Notes under the pieces: generated by a model | What the model was told of the DNA's origin: nothing | The model's input: the letters and a program-made list of their open reading frames with translations, nothing else | Databases searched by the model: none | NCBI GenBank assembly: GCA_003415625.1 | Contig: PYIU01000006.1 | Span: 4,030,001-4,094,000, forward strand | Direction: 5' to 3' | Length of the DNA: 64,000 nt | Source: Aquanectria penicillioides | Taxonomy: Eukaryota; Ascomycota; Sordariomycetes; Hypocreales; Nectriaceae | Program-made: the position numbers and the translations under genes | Part shown: positions 59,043-64,000 of the stretch, in pieces | Numbering within the stretch: the stretch's first letter is position 1 | Layout of the letters: each line of letters begins with the position of its first letter

Positions 59043-60449
59043 CTATTCAGGTTCTGTACGAACATCCACCGTTACATCCCGAATAGTGCATCCGGATTCA
59101 GATGGCTGATATGATTCATCAAAAACACTCCACAGCCACTTGATCGCTCTCGGTTTCCCATTCTCAATCTCGGACACGTGCTCGCCTGATGTGTTCCTTT
59201 CGTATGTAACGTCGGCGCCCCCACTACACCATCTGTCGACCGTTATGTCAGTCTGCTTGATTGAGCAGAACTGATCTTTGATCGCCTTGTACATAAACAT
59301 GGGCATGGTGGGAACCCCCTTGTAGCCAATCTTTGACTGCGAATTGTACAATTTTTGCAAAATCGGCGCCTGTAAGTCTGCGGCACCGCCCTTGAAGTAG
59401 CTGTAGATATCTTTGCCTGAAAATTTTATGACAGTGTCCGATACGTTGACATGCCTTATAGAAAGGATTTCATCCTTGGATTCTGGGAGTAGGCGGCTTT
59501 CCAAGTATGCCATCGCCTCAGGATACTGCGCTGTTATTCCAAGCAAGAAGGCCAGCAAAGTGCCAGCAATTGGGCTCTTGTTTATCTTGTCAAACTCGGC
59601 AGAAAGGTCATCCACGAGGCCACCTAGCACGGCTCCAGTGACCTCGAGCTCAGGAGCGTACTGGGATTTCAGCTCAGCCGAGGCCGCTGTAGCAATGCTG
59701 CCACCACTGTATCCCCACATGGCAGTAGTGAATTCAGAGGTTCCCGTGAGTTTCGCCAGGTTGAGAACCGCCCGAACGGAGTCAAGCGTCGCGTAGGCAG
59801 CTTGGACACTCGAACCGAAGGCGGCACTCGGCCCCAAGTGGTCTGGAGTGTTGACAATCCAGCCCTGTTCCAGAAGCTTATTGATCAAGGATGTGCTTGA
59901 TTTTATGCCAAGGTGGAGATTTTCTTGGGCCATACTCCAGTAAAGCCCAATGGATGGGCTAGAGTCAAGGTTGGCCGTGTTGTAGGCAAACTGATAAGAT
60001 AACAAGACAGCTTTCCCCGACGGAGCGAAATAGAAGTGTTTTGGGGTGAATAAGGTAGTGACCGCCCAAGAAGGCTTGTACGTTGAGTCAGTGGTGCGAT
60101 ACAAGATGTGGTAGGCGGCCTCGGCGTTGCCAACAACGCTGGGAAGGTTGCCTGGTGCTGGACGGATACGGAGGATATCGCCAGGCCGTTTACCTTCAAA
60201 TCCAGGCGGTGCATCGTACCACGGATCTTCGCTTGGAGGTAGTGGTTGCTTCTCGGATGCTTCTTGGAGTTGGACAACACCAGATGGCTGCGGGTCGACG
60301 CAGAGGCCGAACAACCAGGACAAGGGACGCATTTGGCTGTTCGAATTCTCAGTATTAGAGGAATGAGGCCGACCACTTCGAGATGGCTGCTGATGCTTTT
60401 TGCCATCTGCGGTGGCTGCTTGTGTTGAGTCTGAAGCTGGTGGTTCCAT
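59043..60449 (-). CDS. LIP-family (secretory lipase type) alpha/beta hydrolase, single exon
   Basis: This is a 468-residue lipase of the fungal LIP family (Candida LIP / CALA type). The nucleophile elbow WGYSGGSIA is clear, with AELKSQYAPEL after it. A lid-like helical region follows, and the C-terminal GEHVSE supplies the probable catalytic histidine. The family's usual layout of N-terminal PxDPWY, GDILR and YHILYRTTDS segments is present. Odd here is the N-terminus: about 40 hydrophilic Ser/Gln/Lys residues before LSWLFGLCV, so no standard signal peptide is seen. Either the true start is an internal ATG (a methionine directly before RPLSWLFGLCV) or the protein stays inside the cell or is tethered. 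It would hydrolyse triacylglycerols or other esters. Confidence 0.88.
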   Translation of the reverse strand: MEPPASDSTQAATADGKKHQQPSRSGRPHSSNTENSNSQMRPLSWLFGLCVDPQPSGVVQLQEASEKQPLPPSEDPWYDAPPGFEGKRPGDILRIRPAPGNLPSVVGNAEAAYHILYRTTDSTYKPSWAVTTLFTPKHFYFAPSGKAVLLSYQFAYNTANLDSSPSIGLYWSMAQENLHLGIKSSTSLINKLLEQGWIVNTPDHLGPSAAFGSSVQAAYATLDSVRAVLNLAKLTGTSEFTTAMWGYSGGSIATAASAELKSQYAPELEVTGAVLGGLVDDLSAEFDKINKSPIAGTLLAFLLGITAQYPEAMAYLESRLLPESKDEILSIRHVNVSDTVIKFSGKDIYSYFKGGAADLQAPILQKLYNSQSKIGYKGVPTMPMFMYKAIKDQFCSIKQTDITVDRWCSGGADVTYERNTSGEHVSEIENGKPRAIKWLWSVFDESYQPSESGCTIRDVTVDVRTEPE

Positions 60450-61540
60450 CTTATGGGACTTTTGTAACCACAGGCGAGCGCTGAGGGGTACTTGAGTCTA
60501 GCGGAGGAATTTTATGCTCCACGGGTGGGCGCAGTAGGGTGGTGGATTGAAGAAATCTTCAACGATTTTCGCGATTCTTTTGGTAAAGAAGAATAAACAG
60601 AAGAATAAACAGAATGCAACGGGAAGGGGACAATCCTAATGGCGTAAAAATGACGTGAGACCCAGCGGCTGGGGGATAGTGGTGAAATGCTGACACAGGC
60701 ACATACGGCAAAATGATTTGTGGCCAGCCGCAGGAAACGCCGCAAATAGAGCATGTCAGTTATGATTCGGATGCGTCAGCAGGTGCTGGTAACATTAACA
60801 TTATTGCAAAGAATGCTATGTTGTTGGGGCGATAGAATGGCATCCATTTGCTGGTGATGCTAACGCACCTCCGTCCGTTTCTCACTCAACCAGGATAGCA
60901 TCCCACGGAACTGGATTCCCAAAGGTACGTGTCCGACACATGGCAAATTACTGCACAAGTTCGATGCAACGATTCCCTGCCTCGCTCCAACTCCGGATTT
61001 ACGTCGAGTAGAAGTTGGTCAATGGCAAATTGCAAACGGCCAGCATTAGTAATTTCCACACACAACCGAATCAACAGCGCGTCATGCAATCAACAAGCAA
61101 TTGAAGAAAATCAGATCATCTAATCTGGGACCAGATCGCCATGGAATTGCCATGAGAGGCATTGTTGTGTCCATCTATAGTAATATAAGGTGGGCATTTG
61201 GCGTTAGCCTCTCATTATTAAATAGTGGGCGCTCGTAGTGCTGCTCTCCACTGCAGTTCCCAATTTACAGCGCCTTACTTCGTAGACTCTATGCGTGCCA
61301 AAGATCCCCACGAACGTGAGGATATCGGGAGGGATCCCGACTCTATTCGGGTCGCTTTCCGTCTCCCTGCTTGTGATACGGCTGAGGATATTGAGAGAGG
61401 AAAAAATATTGTAATGATCATGTCACATTCCAGATGAGTATCGGGTCAACACTTTGCAAGCGTGAATCTGGATTGTGTCAAATTAGAATATACCCATTGG
61501 CGGGAAGCGTTCTTCCATGCCTCATCCCACATACTGTAAC
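60450..61540. other. Intergenic, about 1.1 kb
   Basis: This is the 5' flank of the lipase gene and the 3' flank of the M20 peptidase gene. It holds a small tandem repeat (60587-60610) and short frames without recognisable content. Confidence 0.5.
60587..60610. repeat. 12-bp perfect tandem duplication
   Basis: AGAAGAATAAAC is repeated twice head to tail in the lipase 5' flank, about 140-160 bp upstream of its ATG. It probably arose by replication slippage. Confidence 0.8.
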
Positions 61541-62770
61541 TTATTTCCTGAGGCAATGCAAAGCCAGATCATGATACGCCGTGACGCTTTCCAGCAATTC
61601 TTTAATCACAATGTGTTCATTCGCTCCATGCGCATGGAGGATTGATCCTGGTCCATACAGGTACTTTTTGTGCGACCCCTTCAGCCTCGGCACGTCTGTT
61701 CCGTATGAAACTGCCATCTTTTCAAAGCCTGGTTTCGCATTGTCAGCCATTCGCGGACTTCTTTTTTCATTGGTACAAAATCGTCACCTTCAATGTCGTG
61801 ATCGGTCTTTGTCTCTGGATACTCGATTTTAAATGCGCAGCGAACCATGTTATTCTTGGCGGTAATATCGAGGATCGTCTGTTTGATGGAGCTCAAACCT
61901 GTCGATACACGCACGGCGCAGGTGGCCCTGCAGTCTTGCGCAAGAACGTTATAGGCGACGCCTCCATTTACTTTCCCAATGTGAAAGGTGGAGGGCCCTA
62001 ATACCGGGCAAATTGGCCATTTCGCTTCCATCAACGATGCTAGCGTTGTGATAAGGGCGCCAGTCGCGCTGGAACCGCGTTCTGGATATCCAGAGTGGCT
62101 GGTAAAGTGAGAAACAAGGCAGTAGAGGTGGATATTTGACAACTTACGCCGCTTGACCTTTGGCTTCAAGTTCAAACACCAAATGCCCCTTTCGTGAATT
62201 AGTTGAATGTCAACGCTGGAACTGGCGATTGCTTGCATCCCTCGATCCCGTTGTGCTTACCTTGTGTCCAGTAACCAGCTTCGACTCTGTTGGCTCTCCG
62301 AAGATGATTGCCTCCCATTCAAGGCTCATGTCATTTGCAGCAAACATGCCGGCGCCGCCCTTCTCCTCTCCGACCACGAATAGGAAGCTAACATCCCCAC
62401 CTTTCTCACTGACGTTTCCCGATTTTCTGAGTTCTTCCACGGCATAAAGCTGCGCTACAAGGGGACCCAAGTCGTCACATGCTCCTCGTCCGTAAATTAT
62501 ATCCTCAAAGATCGTGCAGGGAATGTGCGGGGGAACAGTATCTATGTGCGAGCTGAGGCATATTCGAGTCTTTCTCTCGGATCCTAGATATGCGTAGATA
62601 TTGTGACGCGTAGAGTCCGAGTTGATTGGAATTCGTTCCACTGTGTAGCCGAGGTCTTGGAGAGTCTTTTCCAGGAAAATGCCGATATCGAGTTCGACCT
62701 CTGTGGTGGAATCAATGTTGATAAGGTTCACTAGCAGTTTGACGATGGGCAGATCTGTTTGAGAAGCCAT
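61541..62770 (-). CDS. M20-family metallopeptidase / amidohydrolase (ArgE/DapE/CPG2 type), 4 exons
   Basis: This is a 349-residue di-zinc hydrolase. The exons are 62770-62261, 62188-62148, 62098-61788 and 61728-61541; one exon is only 41 nt. Metal-site motifs are SSHIDTVPP (His and the helper Asp), GRGACDDLG (bridging Asp), GEEKGG (general base Glu and ligand Glu), GEPTES, and a final ligand histidine in GANEH. Exon joining restores GHKGHLVFELEAKGQAAHSGYPERG, the lid-domain hallmark. The family includes acetylornithine deacetylase, succinyl-diaminopimelate desuccinylase and carboxypeptidases; the substrate cannot be told here. There is no signal peptide, so it is likely cytosolic. It is slightly shorter than typical M20 enzymes. 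Confidence 0.9.
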
Positions 62771-63641
62771 ATTGTGGACATTGGTGCCTTTGAGGTTGTA
62801 TTTTGAGGAAGAAAGTCTTTTAAGTATCCGACGCTTGTAGATCTACTGGCTGAAGGGACCGGATGCAGTTCCGACTAGGCCAAGGGTGTATACCACAAAG
62901 TCTACCACATGACGTCTTTGCAACATTAGTTAGTGTCCTCTCGAACATACCTTTCTGCTTGGGCGATAGTAAAGTCTACATAAGGCCTGACTATGTGCAA
63001 GATGACCACTAGGCACTTGATCATCCAGCTCCTGTACCAAGCAAGATCTGAAGAGGCATACAACCAAATTACCTCGTAGACACGTCGCGACAGGAACCGC
63101 TGTGTACTATCAATTTCCACCTCTGTCCGTCTCTGTAGAGTCTATGCGTCTGCCAACTACCTTCTCCGAGGGAATCTTCCTTACTCTACTTACTCGTCCC
63201 TTCAAACAGCCAAGTTATCACGATACTTCTGATCAATTATAGGAGGAACGTTTTGACGTCGCAACAACATTCTGTTACCAACACCCACTCCATCACCAAA
63301 AAGAACATTCCACCTCGGATTCATGAGAATGCTGAATGACGTTGCACGAGAAAAGAGAGCAGAGGGCAGAGTCTAGGCAGAGACTGTCCCAACACTCTTA
63401 CTGGACACGTACCCCGCCGCTGCTCCTCACACACGTCATTTCGTGATTTAGCCGGCTCGTCTGGCATAAGCGCTTAGCAAATCGGGCATATGAACACGCC
63501 ATTCTTTTACGTATAGCGATGTGACATGCATTTTCGATGGGAAATAAATGTTGTATAAATGAAAGTGTCAAGTTCCTTCCTCGCTAGCACGTTTGATACC
63601 TTGTTGATTAGCCTCCACTCTCATCGTACACTTCTGAAACC
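62771..63641. other. Intergenic, 871 bp, divergent promoters
   Basis: This region separates the divergent M20 peptidase and MFS genes, so promoters for both should lie here. The minus-strand frame at 62926-63120 has no recognisable content. Confidence 0.5.
63554..63560 (+). promoter_or_regulatory. TATA-like box for the MFS gene
   Basis: TATAAAT lies about 82 bp upstream of the MFS start codon, a usual fungal distance. No binding evidence is available. Confidence 0.35.
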
Positions 63642-64000
63642 ATGGCGTCGGAAACCATTGTTCAAGCATCGCAACCGGTTATCCTCCAACAGAGCGCTAG
63701 ACCATCGTTGCAAACGAGACCCGCCGAGGTATTTGATATTGAAGAGGATCAAAATGATCGCAACCAAGAAGACTTGGTTTATCCATCCGGGCCCAAGCTT
63801 TGGTCAACAATGGCATCACTTTGCATCGCCTGTTTTCTGAGCGGATTAGTGAGTTCTGATGGCCTTTGGATCAACTATAGAGTCTTTCCGTTCTTATCCC
63901 CCAATTGATGCCAAGTTCATCGTTTGAATAGGATGATGATGTGTGTTATTGACTAACAGAGGACAGGATCTCACTATTGTCGCAGTAGCCGTCCCAAGCC
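63642..64000 (+). CDS. MFS drug/efflux transporter, 5' part (cut by window end)
   Basis: Exon 1 is 63642-63848, and exon 2 starts at 63967 after a 118-nt intron (GTGAGT donor, GACAG acceptor). About 70 cytosolic residues, acidic and Gln-rich, precede the first membrane helix (STMASLCIACFLSGL). Across the junction the protein reads SGLDLTIVAVAVPS, the TM1 signature of 14-helix drug:H+ antiporters (DHA2) and TRI12-like exporters. The rest of the gene lies outside the window, so length, substrate class and integrity are unknown. Its promoter is shared with the divergent M20 peptidase. Confidence 0.75.

Overview
The window reads as nuclear DNA of a filamentous ascomycete (Pezizomycotina, most likely Sordariomycetes/Hypocreales, inferred from gene content and style). 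The evidence is short GT-AG introns of about 40-118 nt, two Zn(II)2Cys6 regulators, a rhodopsin-domain (Pth11-like) membrane protein, a DUF3433-type protein, a cutinase and a fungal-type GST. No operons, CRISPR arrays, tRNA or rRNA genes were found. Exon structures were worked out by hand from donor and acceptor sites, frame continuity and protein motifs. For 17 of the 18 spliced genes with complete structures the exon lengths were summed and are divisible by three; for the acyltransferase (3205-4718) each exon is a whole number of codons. The right-edge MFS gene is partial.

1-16.2 kb is a metabolic and regulatory block. It holds a Zn2Cys6 regulator (401-2696, -), a BAHD-like HXXXD acyltransferase (3205-4718, -), a Pth11/rhodopsin-domain membrane protein (6359-7697, +), an MFS sugar-porter-type transporter (8525-10375, +), a zinc alcohol dehydrogenase (11332-12619, +), a second Zn2Cys6 regulator (12782-15241, -) and, divergent from it, a RidA imine deaminase (15677-16182, +). 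Transporter, dehydrogenase, regulator and RidA could form a small catabolic cluster. No PKS, NRPS or terpene backbone gene is present.

16.2-34.7 kb holds a 1004-residue membrane protein with two cysteine-rich N-terminal modules and a DUF3433-type C-terminus (17429-20708), a decayed ankyrin-type gene (about 21.04-22.80 kb), a MATE transporter (24418-25869), an intronless bacterial-type homospermidine synthase (27720-29168), a single-pass membrane protein (29923-31148) and a secreted GMC oxidoreductase (33018-34701).

34.7-50.7 kb holds a spliced 68-residue cysteine-rich protein (35019-35372), a phi-like GST (37705-38477), a Ser/Thr kinase with a probable KA1 domain (38946-41335), an aldehyde dehydrogenase (43366-45188) and a 1647-residue protein (45667-50684). 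That last protein has a Pro/Gln/Ala-rich first half and five C-terminal CxxC modules, and is the most unusual protein here.

50.7-64 kb holds an F-box protein (51769-52977), a cutinase with an N-terminal Gly-Asp-Leu-Ser repeat block (55259-56168), a LIP-family lipase without an obvious signal peptide (59043-60449), an M20 metallopeptidase (61541-62770) and the start of an MFS drug-transporter-type gene cut by the window end (63642 onward). Several long gene-poor gaps separate these genes.
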